Shown one piece after another: positions 53,897 through 62,443 of a stretch of 64,000 nt of DNA (its first letter is position 1; each line of letters starts with the position of its first letter). Both the position numbers and the translations under genes were made by a program. Location: assembly GCF_000964545.1 (NCBI RefSeq), contig NZ_BBVD01000019.1:1-64000 (forward strand). The letters are read 5' to 3'. This DNA is from Comamonas thiooxydans. GTDB lineage: Bacteria > Pseudomonadota > Gammaproteobacteria > Burkholderiales > Burkholderiaceae_C. The notes beneath the pieces were generated by a model, which worked only from the letters and a program-made list of their open reading frames with translations, did no database searches and was not told the DNA's origin.

Positions 53897-54721
53897 ATGC
53901 AAGACTGGAACCCTGCGCTGTATCTGCGCTTTGCCAATGAGCGCACGCGCCCTGCGGCAGAACTGCTGGCAAGAGTACCTTCCAGCTTGCATTCACCCGC
54001 TCGCAGCCTCCGCATCGTGGATCTGGGCTGCGGGCCGGGCAACTCCACCGAACTTCTGGTGGAACGTTTTCCCGGCGCCGATGTGCTCGGTGTCGACAAT
54101 TCCGAAGCCATGCTGGAGACTGCGCGTAGGCAGTTGCCGCAGGCCAGGTTCGAGGCCGGTGATATTGCCTCCTGGGCACCTGCTGAAGGTGAGCCAGCAC
54201 CTGATTTGATTTATGCGAATGCCTCCATCCAGTGGGTGGGCGAGCATGAGAGCCTGATTCCCCGTCTGTTTTCGTTGCTGGCGCCCGGTGGCGTGCTGGC
54301 CGTGCAGATGCCTGACAACCGTCAGGAACCCTCGCACCGAAACATGCGCGAAGTCGCCCAGTTGCCCCGGTTTGTGGCGCACATCGGGGACGCGAGCAAG
54401 GTGCGTACCGAAATTTTGCCCATAGGGGTGTATTACGACCTGCTGGCAGCGCCCCAGCCGGCGGCTCCCGCCAATGAGGCTGCGAGCGTGGATGTGTGGC
54501 ACACCGTCTACCAGCATCCCATGGACTCGGCCGCAGCGATTGTGCAGTGGCTCAGCAGCACGGGCCTCAAGCCTTTCGTGGAAGGTTTGCCCCGGGAGCT
54601 GCAAGCCGAGTATCTGACCGAGTATCAAAGCCGCATCGATGCGGCGTATCCGGAGCGAGCCGACGGCAAGCGTCTGCTGGCTTTTCCCCGACTTTTCATG
54701 GTGGCTCAGCGCAAGTCATGA
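53897..54721 (+). CDS. tam: trans-aconitate 2-methyltransferase
   Basis: A 274-residue class I SAM methyltransferase. MQDWNPALYLRFANERTRPA is the Tam N-terminus; the SAM motif is IVDLGCGPGNSTELL, followed by GVDNSEAMLETARRQLP and YANASIQWVGEHESLIPRL. Tam methylates trans-aconitate, a by-product of aconitate isomerisation that inhibits aconitase. Fourteen bases after mdh and overlapping the next gene by four bases (ATGA), so it is part of the mdh operon that ends with acnB. Confidence 0.92.
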   Translation: MQDWNPALYLRFANERTRPAAELLARVPSSLHSPARSLRIVDLGCGPGNSTELLVERFPGADVLGVDNSEAMLETARRQLPQARFEAGDIASWAPAEGEPAPDLIYANASIQWVGEHESLIPRLFSLLAPGGVLAVQMPDNRQEPSHRNMREVAQLPRFVAHIGDASKVRTEILPIGVYYDLLAAPQPAAPANEAASVDVWHTVYQHPMDSAAAIVQWLSSTGLKPFVEGLPRELQAEYLTEYQSRIDAAYPERADGKRLLAFPRLFMVAQRKS

Positions 54722-55722
54722 CGAAAGAACTGGTTCATCCCGCCACCGTGCTGCTCGATGCTCAGGGTGGCGCTCAGCGTCTGCCCGTCTGCGATCACTA
54801 CAGCGGCGTGGAAGCGCGCATGCGCAAAAGCCTGCAGTTGCAGGCAGAGATGATGCAGGAGTTCGGCACCTGTGTGTTCGACGTGACGCTGGACTGCGAG
54901 GATGGCGCTCCTGTCGGCCAGGAGGCCGAGCACGCTCGCCTGGTGGTCGAGCTGGCGAATGGAGCGGCTCAAGGCGCGCGCGTGGCGGCCCGGGTGCATG
55001 CGGTGGAGCATGCTCATTTCCAGGCAGACATGGACATCATTGCCGGCGGCGCGGCGGACAAGCTCTGCCACATCATGATTCCCAAGGTGGAGTCGGTGGA
55101 TGACGTCATCAAGGCCGAAGCAGCCCTGCAGCGTGCGACAGACAAGCGTGTGCCGCTACATGTCTTGATTGAATCTCCTGCTGCCGTGCAGCAGGCCTTC
55201 GACATTGCCGCGCACCCGGCCGTGCAAAGCATCTCCTTCGGGCTGATGGATTTTGTCTCGGCCCATGGCGGCGCCATCCCGGCTTCCGCCATGACGGCAC
55301 AGGGCCAGTTCGAGCATCCCTTGGTCGTTCGTGCCAAGCTCGAGATCGCGGCAGCCTGCCATGCCCACGGCAAGGTGCCCTCGCACTGCGTGGTCACGGA
55401 ATTCAAGAATCCTGAAGCTTTGCAGGCTTGCGCGCAAAAAGCCTCGCGTGAGCTTGGCTACACACGCATGTGGAGCATCCATCCTGACCAGATTCGCCCG
55501 ATTCTGCGTGCATTTGCGCCAGCAGAGGACGAAGTTCTACAGGCGGCACAAATACTTACCTCTGCAGCGGTGCAGAATTGGGCGCCCATCAGTTTTGGTG
55601 GTGTACTACACGACCGCGCGAGCTACCGCTATTTTTGGCAGTTGCTGGAGCGCGCTCACCAGACGGGGCAGGTCTTGCCGGTTGAAGTTCAACCCTGGTT
55701 TGCCCCGGCCTCAATCCGTTGA
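54718..55722 (+). CDS. HpcH/HpaI aldolase / citrate lyase beta-subunit-like protein
   Basis: A 334-residue CitE-like TIM-barrel protein. HPATVLLDAQGGAQRLPVCD, FDVTLDCEDGAPVGQEAEHA (metal-binding acidic residue), HIMIPKVESVDDV, VLIESPAAVQQAFDIA and a C-terminal RMWSIHPDQIRPIL are seen. Stand-alone CitE-like proteins act as malyl-CoA, citramalyl-CoA or beta-methylmalyl-CoA lyases or thioesterases. No citrate lyase alpha/gamma genes are nearby, so it is not a citrate lyase complex member. Coupled to tam by ATGA. Confidence 0.87.
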   Translation: MTKELVHPATVLLDAQGGAQRLPVCDHYSGVEARMRKSLQLQAEMMQEFGTCVFDVTLDCEDGAPVGQEAEHARLVVELANGAAQGARVAARVHAVEHAHFQADMDIIAGGAADKLCHIMIPKVESVDDVIKAEAALQRATDKRVPLHVLIESPAAVQQAFDIAAHPAVQSISFGLMDFVSAHGGAIPASAMTAQGQFEHPLVVRAKLEIAAACHAHGKVPSHCVVTEFKNPEALQACAQKASRELGYTRMWSIHPDQIRPILRAFAPAEDEVLQAAQILTSAAVQNWAPISFGGVLHDRASYRYFWQLLERAHQTGQVLPVEVQPWFAPASIR

Positions 55723-55753
55723 ACTCATAACAAGTCTGCAGGAGCTAATTCCT

Positions 55754-56326
55754 ATGAAGACCCTGATCGCCACTTTGATGATTGCCGCTCCCCTGGTCGC
55801 AATCAGCCACTCTGCCGTGGCAGAAACCGCTCCCAAGGCCAAGGCGGCCGCCGCCAAGAAGGCTCCCGCCGCCAAGAAGGCCACCACTACTTCCAAGAAG
55901 GGCAAGGCTGCCGCTGCCGTAGCTGCAGGTGGCGCGGGTGCTGCCGCCGTCGTGGCCGCCGGCCCGGCTTCCGCCGCACTGGGCACGGAAGAGCTGGCCG
56001 TGGCCGAGCGCGTGCACAAGGGCCGCATTGCCTGCGAGCTCGGTGCCTATGTGAATGTGAATGCCGACACCGCCAACCCCGGTTACTTCATCGTGGACGG
56101 CCGTGGCTTCAAGTACCACATGTCTCCCGTCAAGACTTCCACCGGCACCGTGCGCCTGGAAGACAAGGCTGCCGGTGCCGTGTGGCTGCAGATCGCCAAC
56201 AAGTCCATGCTGATGAACCAGAAGGCCGGCCAGCGTCTGGCGGATGAGTGTATGAGCCCCGAGCAGCAGCAAGTGGCCGAAGCCATCCGCAAGAACCCAC
56301 CTCCCAGCCTGCTGGACAGCAAATAA
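55754..56326 (+). CDS. secreted Ala/Lys-rich protein of unknown function
   Basis: 190 residues with a signal peptide (MKTLIATLMIAAPLVAISHSAVA). Residues 25-85 are low complexity, first a histone H1-like AKAAAAKKAPAAKKATTT stretch, then Ala/Gly (AAVAAGGAGAAAVVAAG). The C-terminal half is a compact domain: GTEELAVAERVHKGRIACELGAYV, GYFIVDGRGFKYHMSPV, TSTGTVRLEDKAAGAVWLQIANKSMLM and DECMSPEQQQ, with two cysteines. AGGAG precedes the ATG. I do not recognise the family. It sits directly upstream of acnB, which may be coincidence or co-transcription. Confidence 0.78.
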   Translation: MKTLIATLMIAAPLVAISHSAVAETAPKAKAAAAKKAPAAKKATTTSKKGKAAAAVAAGGAGAAAVVAAGPASAALGTEELAVAERVHKGRIACELGAYVNVNADTANPGYFIVDGRGFKYHMSPVKTSTGTVRLEDKAAGAVWLQIANKSMLMNQKAGQRLADECMSPEQQQVAEAIRKNPPPSLLDSK

Positions 56327-56340
56327 GTCTGGCGAGGCTG

Positions 56341-56371
56341 AGGACTGGCGTATCGCACATGCGCCAGTCCT
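56341..56371 (+). promoter_or_regulatory. strong stem-loop between the secreted-protein gene and acnB
   Basis: AGGACTGGCG (56341-56350)/CGCCAGTCCT (56362-56371), ten perfect base pairs around an 11-base loop. No T run follows immediately, so it is either a weak terminator or part of the acnB leader, 52 bases before its ATG. Confidence 0.5.
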
Positions 56372-56423
56372 GTAATTCGCGCTCCACGCGCAGCCTTTTT
56401 CAAAAAACCATTGGAGAGAACCC

Positions 56424-59009
56424 ATGTTGAAAGCCTACCGTGACCATGTGGCAGAACGAGCCGCACTGGGCATCCCCCCGCTGCCTCTGGATGCCAAGCA
56501 GGTCGCAGACCTGATCGAGCTGATCAAGAACCCACCCGCTGGTGAAGATGCATTCCTGATGGATCTGCTGACCCATCGCGTGCCGCCCGGTGTGGATGAT
56601 GCAGCCAAGGTCAAGGCTTCCTTTCTGGCTGCCGTGGCTCACGGCGACCTGAAGGTGGGTCTCATCTCCAAGGCCAAGGCCACCGAGCTGCTGGGCACCA
56701 TGGTGGGTGGCTACAACGTTCACCCTCTGATCGAGCTGCTGGACGATGCCGAAGTGGCTGGCGTGGCTGCCGACGCGCTGAAGAAGACATTGCTGATGTT
56801 CGACTTCTTCAACGACGTGGCCGACAAGGCCAAGGCCGGCAATGCCAAGGCCAAGGAAGTGATGCAAAGCTGGGCCGATGCCGAGTGGTTCACTTCGCGT
56901 CCCAAGGTCGAGGAAAAGATCACCGTCACCGTCTTCAAGGTGCCCGGCGAGACCAATACCGATGACCTGTCGCCCGCTCCCGACGCCTGGAGCCGTCCCG
57001 ATATTCCTCTGCACTACCTGGCCATGCTCAAGAACACGCGTCCCGACGCGGCGTTCAAGCCCGAAGAAGACGGCAAGCGCGGCCCCATGCAGTTCATCGA
57101 AGACCTGAAGAAGAAGGGCCATCTGGTTGCCTACGTGGGTGACGTGGTCGGTACCGGTTCTTCGCGCAAGTCCGCCACCAACTCCATCATCTGGGGCACG
57201 GGCGTGGATATTCCATTTGTTCCCAACAAGCGCTTTGGTGGCGTGACTCTGGGCGGCAAGATCGCTCCCATCTTCTTCAACACGCAAGAAGACTCCGGCG
57301 CTCTGCCCATCGAAGTCGATGTTTCCAAGCTGGAAATGGGCGACGTGATCGACGTGCTGCCCTACGCTGGCAAGATCGTCAAGAACGGCGAAACCGTGGC
57401 TGACTTCCAGCTCAAGTCCGACGTGCTGCTGGACGAAGTGCAAGCCGGTGGCCGTATCAACCTGATCATCGGCCGTTCGCTGACCGCCAAGGCTCGCGAA
57501 GCCCTGGGTCTGCCCGCATCCACCGAATTCCGTCTGCCCCAGGCTCCTGCCGCTTCCACGGCCGGCTTCACACTGGCCCAGAAGATGGTCGGCCGCGCCT
57601 GCGGTCTGCCCGAAGGCCAGGGCGTGCGCCCCGGTACCTACTGCGAGCCTCGCATGACCACCGTGGGTTCGCAGGACACCACCGGCCCCATGACCCGCGA
57701 CGAACTCAAGGATCTGGCCTGCCTGGGCTTCTCCGCCGATATGGTGATGCAGTCCTTCTGCCACACAGCGGCTTATCCCAAGCCCGTGGACGTGAAGACC
57801 CATCGCGAACTGCCCAACTTCATCAGCAACCGTGGCGGCGTGGCCCTGCGTCCTGGTGACGGCGTGATCCACAGCTGGCTCAACCGCCTGCTGCTGCCCG
57901 ACACCGTGGGTACCGGTGGCGACTCGCACACCCGTTTCCCCATCGGCATCTCCTTCCCCGCAGGCTCCGGTCTGGTGGCCTTCGGCGCCGCTACCGGCGT
58001 GATGCCTCTGGACATGCCCGAATCCGTGCTGGTGCGCTTCAAGGGCGAAATGCAGCCTGGCGTGACCCTGCGCGATCTGGTGCACGCGATTCCCTTGTAC
58101 GCCATCAAGCAAGGTCTGCTGACCGTGGCCAAGGCCGGCAAGATCAACGAATTCTCGGGTCGCATCCTGGAAATCGAAGGTCTGCCAGATCTGAAGGTCG
58201 AGCAAGCGTTCGAGCTGTCCGACGCTTCTGCCGAGCGCTCTGCCGCCGGTTGCACGATCAAGCTGAACCCCGAGCCGATCAAGGAATACCTGACATCGAA
58301 CATCGTTCTGATGAAGAACATGATCGCTGACGGTTACGCCGACGCCAAGACGCTGCAGCGCCGTATCGAAAAGGTCGAAGCCTGGCTGGCCAAGCCAGAC
58401 CTGCTGGAAGCCGACAAGAACGCTGAGTACGCTCACGTCATCGAAATCGACATGTCCGATATCAAGGAACCCATCGTTTGCTGCCCGAACGATCCTGATG
58501 ATGCCAAGACTCTGTCTGACGTGGCCGGCGCCAAGATCGACGAAGCCTTCATCGGTTCCTGCATGACCAACATCGGTCACTTCCGCGCTGCAGCCAAGCT
58601 GCTGGGCGGCCAGCGCGACATCCCCGTCAAGCTGTGGGTGGCTCCTCCCACCAAGATGGACCAGGACGAGCTGATCAAGGAAGGTCACTACTCTGCCTTC
58701 GGCACTGCCGGTGCCCGTACAGAAATGCCCGGCTGCTCGCTGTGCATGGGTAACCAGGCTCAAGTGCGTGAAGGTGCGACTGTCATCTCAACTTCCACTC
58801 GTAACTTCCCCAACCGTCTGGGCAAGAACACCAACGTGTATCTGGGCTCGGCCGAACTGGCAGCCATCGCTTCGCGTCTGGGTTACCTGCCTTCCAAGGA
58901 AGAGTATCTGAAGGAAATGGGCGTGATCGATGCCGACAAGGCCTCCGTCTACCGCTACATGAACTTCAACGAAATCGCCGAGTACGCTGAAGTGGCTGCC
59001 AAGATCTAA
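56424..59009 (+). CDS. acnB: aconitate hydratase B
   Basis: An 861-residue AcnB. The N-terminal HEAT-like domain (MLKAYRDHVAERAALGIPPLPLD...), the swivel-like domain placed before the catalytic core (VVGTGSSRKSATNSIIWGTG), and the core with GGDSHTRFPIGISFPAGSGLVA, FIGSCMTNIGHFRAA and PGCSLCMGNQA (4Fe-4S ligands) follow the AcnB domain order. It interconverts citrate and isocitrate. The family also has an RNA-binding role in iron stress in E. coli. Ends in a strong terminator. Confidence 0.96.
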   Translation: MLKAYRDHVAERAALGIPPLPLDAKQVADLIELIKNPPAGEDAFLMDLLTHRVPPGVDDAAKVKASFLAAVAHGDLKVGLISKAKATELLGTMVGGYNVHPLIELLDDAEVAGVAADALKKTLLMFDFFNDVADKAKAGNAKAKEVMQSWADAEWFTSRPKVEEKITVTVFKVPGETNTDDLSPAPDAWSRPDIPLHYLAMLKNTRPDAAFKPEEDGKRGPMQFIEDLKKKGHLVAYVGDVVGTGSSRKSATNSIIWGTGVDIPFVPNKRFGGVTLGGKIAPIFFNTQEDSGALPIEVDVSKLEMGDVIDVLPYAGKIVKNGETVADFQLKSDVLLDEVQAGGRINLIIGRSLTAKAREALGLPASTEFRLPQAPAASTAGFTLAQKMVGRACGLPEGQGVRPGTYCEPRMTTVGSQDTTGPMTRDELKDLACLGFSADMVMQSFCHTAAYPKPVDVKTHRELPNFISNRGGVALRPGDGVIHSWLNRLLLPDTVGTGGDSHTRFPIGISFPAGSGLVAFGAATGVMPLDMPESVLVRFKGEMQPGVTLRDLVHAIPLYAIKQGLLTVAKAGKINEFSGRILEIEGLPDLKVEQAFELSDASAERSAAGCTIKLNPEPIKEYLTSNIVLMKNMIADGYADAKTLQRRIEKVEAWLAKPDLLEADKNAEYAHVIEIDMSDIKEPIVCCPNDPDDAKTLSDVAGAKIDEAFIGSCMTNIGHFRAAAKLLGGQRDIPVKLWVAPPTKMDQDELIKEGHYSAFGTAGARTEMPGCSLCMGNQAQVREGATVISTSTRNFPNRLGKNTNVYLGSAELAAIASRLGYLPSKEEYLKEMGVIDADKASVYRYMNFNEIAEYAEVAAKI

Positions 59010-59050
59010 GCGTCTAGGCACCAGAAATCGAGGCCTTCAAGGGTCTTGCT

Positions 59051-59087
59051 AAGAAGCCCGCAGGATGCAAGTCCTGCGGGCTTCTTT
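59051..59087. terminator. bidirectional terminator after acnB
   Basis: AAGAAGCCCGCAGGA / TCCTGCGGGCTTCTT with a TGCAAG loop: 15 bp perfect stem. The leftward broken SDR frame runs through it. Confidence 0.88.
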
Positions 59088-59095
59088 CTTGCGAG

Positions 59096-59489
59096 CGGTG
59101 AGACGGTCGTTGGACTTTATGCGCCGTGTGGCTTCCTCGCAGCAGATGAAGGTACCGAGCGGGCTGACATTGACCGCGGTGTGAAGGTCTTCTTTGGTGA
59201 TGCCCAGGAAGGAATGCATGGGGGCGATGCCCGCGGCGCACACCATGACGTCGATCCGTGCCTCGGCGGAAAGCGAAGCCGCGATGGCCGGGCGGTCCCG
59301 GATGTCCGCAGCATGGGCGATGGCATCCCAGCCTTCGCCTTGTAGCGATGCGGCAGCTTTCCAGATCGCGTCCGGGTTCTGGTCGAGAAGTGCGACGCGA
59401 AAGCCGTCTTCGGCCAGGCCGATGCCCGAAGCGGCTCCGGTGACGAAGGCGGTTTCCTTGGCGGAGCCAGATGCTTGGCTAGGGTTCAT
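59096..59489 (-). pseudogene. truncated short-chain dehydrogenase/reductase remnant
   Basis: The frame starts well (MNPSQASGSAKETAFVTGAASGIG) with the TGxxxGIG cofactor motif, but the stretch between GIGLA and EDGFRVALLDQN lacks about seven residues usually present there (an internal in-frame deletion). Similarity continues through VMVCAAGIAPMHSF and AVNVSPLGTFICCEEATRRI, then stops. The catalytic Ser-Tyr-Lys half is missing and the frame runs into the acnB terminator (nominal stop at 59049). It is the last gene of the leftward operon and is probably non-functional. Confidence 0.8.
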
Positions 59490-59530
59490 GAGCGCTTCTT
59501 ACTCAGGCGATGGGATGTGAGGCGTGGCCG

Positions 59531-60541
59531 CTATTGGGGCTGATACCCGCTGTCCTTGATGAGCTTGCCCCAGGTCTGTGCGTAGGTCTGCTCGCGCTGC
59601 CGCATTTGCTCGGGATTCAGGTACTGGGGGATCAGGCCGAGGCTCACCATCCGCTCGCGTACCTCGGGCCTGGCAAGCACCTTCTGCATGGCTTGCGAGA
59701 ATGCCGCCGCTTCATCGGGGGGCATGCCCTGCGGCGCATAGATTGCGTAGAACGGGCTTTCCTCGAAGCCGGGGACTCCCAGTTCCGAGAAGGTAGGGGT
59801 GTCGGGTACGCCGGCATGCCGTTGCCTGCCGGACACCGCCAGAACGTTGATCTTGCCTGCCTTCTGCGATTCCAGCACATCGTTGAGCGACGAGATGCCG
59901 GCCAGAATCTGGTTGCCCATGATGTCGCCGAGCATGGGCGCAGCCCCCTTGTAGGGTACAGGGGTCAGGTCAAGGGTGTTCCTGGCGCCGATGGCGATGG
60001 TCATGAATTCAGGCAGAGAAGCTGGCGCAGGGATGCCCACGCTGCCTTTGCCTGCTTGCTTGTCGTGAACCCAGCGAATGTACTCGGCGTAGCTTTTGAC
60101 GGGCGTGCCGGCGCCAGTAAAGAGCGCGGAGACATAGATGGCTACGCCAGCCACCGGCGTGAAGTCCCTGGAGGTATTGAAGCCCGGCTGCTTCATCACC
60201 AGGGGAATGATGGAGATGGTGTGGTCATTGGTGAAGAAAAGGGTGCTTCCATCCTTGGGCGCGGCCTTGAGCGCCTGCGCGGCCACCTGGCCTCCTGCGC
60301 CTGGCCGGTTCTCCACGATCACGGACCGGTGCAGTTCTTCCCTGAGCTTGTCGGCCAGATAGCGGGCCACGACATCGGTGCCGCCGCCCGGCGAGAATCC
60401 GACGAGCAGTTTGATGGGCTTCGTCCTGTTGCCTTCGCGCGCGAGCGCGATGGGGCTGGACAGGGCAAGGGTGGCGGCAAGTACGCTTGCAAGAAGCGCG
60501 CAGGCGGCACGTCGCATGCAGGTGTTGCGGGCAGGTGTCAT
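59531..60541 (-). CDS. Bug/TctC-family substrate-binding protein
   Basis: 336 residues with a signal peptide (MTPARNTCMRRAACALLASVLAATLALSSPIALA) and the Bug pattern IKLLVGFSPGGGTDVVARYLADKL, VIVENRPGAGGQVAAQAL, DTPTFSELGVPGFE. Within a catabolic operon; it probably captures that pathway's substrate. The TctAB permease is not encoded here. GAGGAA lies seven bases before the ATG. Confidence 0.88.
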   Translation of the reverse strand: MTPARNTCMRRAACALLASVLAATLALSSPIALAREGNRTKPIKLLVGFSPGGGTDVVARYLADKLREELHRSVIVENRPGAGGQVAAQALKAAPKDGSTLFFTNDHTISIIPLVMKQPGFNTSRDFTPVAGVAIYVSALFTGAGTPVKSYAEYIRWVHDKQAGKGSVGIPAPASLPEFMTIAIGARNTLDLTPVPYKGAAPMLGDIMGNQILAGISSLNDVLESQKAGKINVLAVSGRQRHAGVPDTPTFSELGVPGFEESPFYAIYAPQGMPPDEAAAFSQAMQKVLARPEVRERMVSLGLIPQYLNPEQMRQREQTYAQTWGKLIKDSGYQPQ

Positions 60542-60568
60542 GGTCGGGTTCCTCTGTGTGCGGTGAAT

Positions 60569-62008
60569 TCATTCCAGATCGAAGATGCGGCCAGCATTCA
60601 GCCGCCCGGCGGGGTCAAGAGCGCGCTTGAGTGCGCGCATCAACTCGATTTCCTGGGGGCTCCGGCTGATGGCCAGGTATGGCTTCTTCGAGATGCCGAT
60701 ACCGTGTTCTCCCGAGACGGAGCCGCCCAGCCGCCCTGCGGATCGATGCACCAGGTCTTCGATCTCCTGTTTCATCTGCGGCTGGTCCGCGGGATAGCCG
60801 ACGACCAGGTGCAGGTTTCCATCGCCGAGATGCCCATAGGTCTGCGTGCGGTGCAGGCCGTGCGCGCGCAGTTGCGAGTGGACGTCTTCGAGCCATGCAG
60901 GCATCGCGGTGATTGGCAGGCTGATGTCGAAGCCAGCAAACGGTGCCACTGCCGCCGCAGCTTCTCCAGAGGACTCCCGGATGCTCCAGAGGCGCTGGGC
61001 ATCTTGCTGCGAGTGGGCGAGCACCGCATCCGAGCCAGCGGCCAACTCAAGGAATTCACCCAGTGCCTCCATGAACAATTGTTCGTCGGCTTCGGCATCC
61101 TGGCCCATGGCTTCGATGAGCACCAGATTGCCGCCAGGCTCAGCAAATGGTGTTCCTCCCACGCGCAGTTCCGTCGTCACCATGTCGTAGAAGTCGCGCC
61201 ACATCGCTTCGAAACTTGTCAGGCGCGCGCCCAGCCGCCTTCTGCAGTGGTTGAGCAGCTCCACCATCTGCTCGAAGCTCTGGACGCTGACGAGGGCAGT
61301 CTGGCGAGTGGTAGGCAGAGGCTGCAGAGCGAACACCAGCCGCGTGATGACGCCCAGCGTTCCCTCGCTGCCGATGAACAGGTGCTTGAGGTCGTATCCG
61401 GCGTTGTCCTTGAGTGCCTTGCCAAGATGGCTGATGACCTGCCCATCCGCAAGCACGGCTTCCAGGCCGATGATGGATTGGCGTGCCATGCCGTAGCGCA
61501 GGACCCGGTTGCCTCCCGCATTCGTCGCGGCGATGCCTCCGACGTGGCAGGAGCCCTTGCTGCCGATGTCGATGGGAAACAGCAGGCCGCGAGCGGCCGC
61601 GGCTTCCTGGGCCTCCTGCAGCTTCACGCCAGCCTGGACGGTCATGGTCTGGCTGGCTGCATCGATTTCCTCGATGGCATTCAACCTGTCCAGCGACAGG
61701 ATGATCTCTCCGGGTCGGGCCAATGCTCCATCCACGAGGCCGGTCATTCCGCCTTGCACGGCGATCGGCAGCCCCAGCGCATGCGTGGCCCGCATGGCTG
61801 CCGCAAGGTGCTCCGGCGTGCGCGGGCGCAGTACGGCAAGCGGAGCGGCGCCGCGCTTGCCACGCCAGTCGGTGCCGGCGTATGCCGGTATGGCATCTCC
61901 GATGGCCAGCAGCGACGCATCGGAGTGCGGCGCCAGCGCGGCGGCCAGGGATGTCAGTCGCTGGTCTGTTCTGGCAGTGGTTGAGGAGGCGTTGCTTGCA
62001 GATGGCAT
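60569..62008 (-). CDS. FAD-binding oxidoreductase, GlcD/D-lactate dehydrogenase family
   Basis: 479 residues. The PCMH-type FAD domain is in the N-terminal half (GGMTGLVDGALARPGEIILS, DIGSKGSCHVGGIAATNAGG, GSEGTLGVITRLVF). The FAD-oxidase_C domain includes the family-closing VSGEHGIGISKK and KRALDPAGRLNAGRIF. Such enzymes oxidise D-2-hydroxy acids (glycolate, D-lactate, D-2-hydroxyglutarate). The substrate here is unknown; the operon partners suggest a hydroxy-acid intermediate. Confidence 0.9.
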   Translation of the reverse strand: MPSASNASSTTARTDQRLTSLAAALAPHSDASLLAIGDAIPAYAGTDWRGKRGAAPLAVLRPRTPEHLAAAMRATHALGLPIAVQGGMTGLVDGALARPGEIILSLDRLNAIEEIDAASQTMTVQAGVKLQEAQEAAAARGLLFPIDIGSKGSCHVGGIAATNAGGNRVLRYGMARQSIIGLEAVLADGQVISHLGKALKDNAGYDLKHLFIGSEGTLGVITRLVFALQPLPTTRQTALVSVQSFEQMVELLNHCRRRLGARLTSFEAMWRDFYDMVTTELRVGGTPFAEPGGNLVLIEAMGQDAEADEQLFMEALGEFLELAAGSDAVLAHSQQDAQRLWSIRESSGEAAAAVAPFAGFDISLPITAMPAWLEDVHSQLRAHGLHRTQTYGHLGDGNLHLVVGYPADQPQMKQEIEDLVHRSAGRLGGSVSGEHGIGISKKPYLAISRSPQEIELMRALKRALDPAGRLNAGRIFDLE

Positions 62009-62065
62009 GGCGGTGTTTCCTGGTGGAGGGTGTTGTCGCGGCGCTTGCGCCAGGCGTTGGCGGGC

Positions 62066-62443
62066 TCAGGGGGCGATGGCCGCATAGACCACCATTTCCA
62101 CGCGCATGCCTGGCGCAACCAGGCCTCGCACGGCGACGCTGGAGCGGTTGGGGTAGGGTGCTTCGAAGAATTCGCGGTAGACGCGGTCGATGGCAGGCAT
62201 GTCCCGCTCATCCGTCATGTAGATCAGCACCTGGGCCACATCGCTCATCCGGCCTCCGGCCGCCGCGACGGCCCGGCGGACGTTTTCCAGCGTCAGGCGG
62301 GCCTGCTGCTCGATGGGGCCGGTGTCGAGCGTGCCGTCGCTGCGCACCGGGCCGTGCGTGGTGAACAGCAGGCCACCGGCTTTCACTGCCCAGGAGAAGG
62401 GCTGGCCGATGGAAGGCAGGCCGATATCGACTATGTGCTTCAT
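62066..62443 (-). CDS. RidA-family protein
   Basis: 125 residues, YjgF/YER057c/UK114 fold: QQARLTLENVRRAVAAAGG, VAQVLIYMTDERDMPAIDRVY and RSSVAVRGLVAPGMRVEMVVYA, the last with the conserved arginine. RidA proteins hydrolyse reactive enamines/imines; pathway-specific paralogues act in aromatic-amine or amino acid breakdown. It overlaps the hydrolase gene by four bases (ATGA). ATG 62443 fits the family; a longer frame is not supported. Confidence 0.88.
   Translation of the reverse strand: MKHIVDIGLPSIGQPFSWAVKAGGLLFTTHGPVRSDGTLDTGPIEQQARLTLENVRRAVAAAGGRMSDVAQVLIYMTDERDMPAIDRVYREFFEAPYPNRSSVAVRGLVAPGMRVEMVVYAAIAP

Noticed and set aside
56400..58763. 787-codon minus-strand open frame opposite acnB
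   Set aside because: Antisense to acnB with low-complexity His/Gly/Val translation; no supporting start signal.
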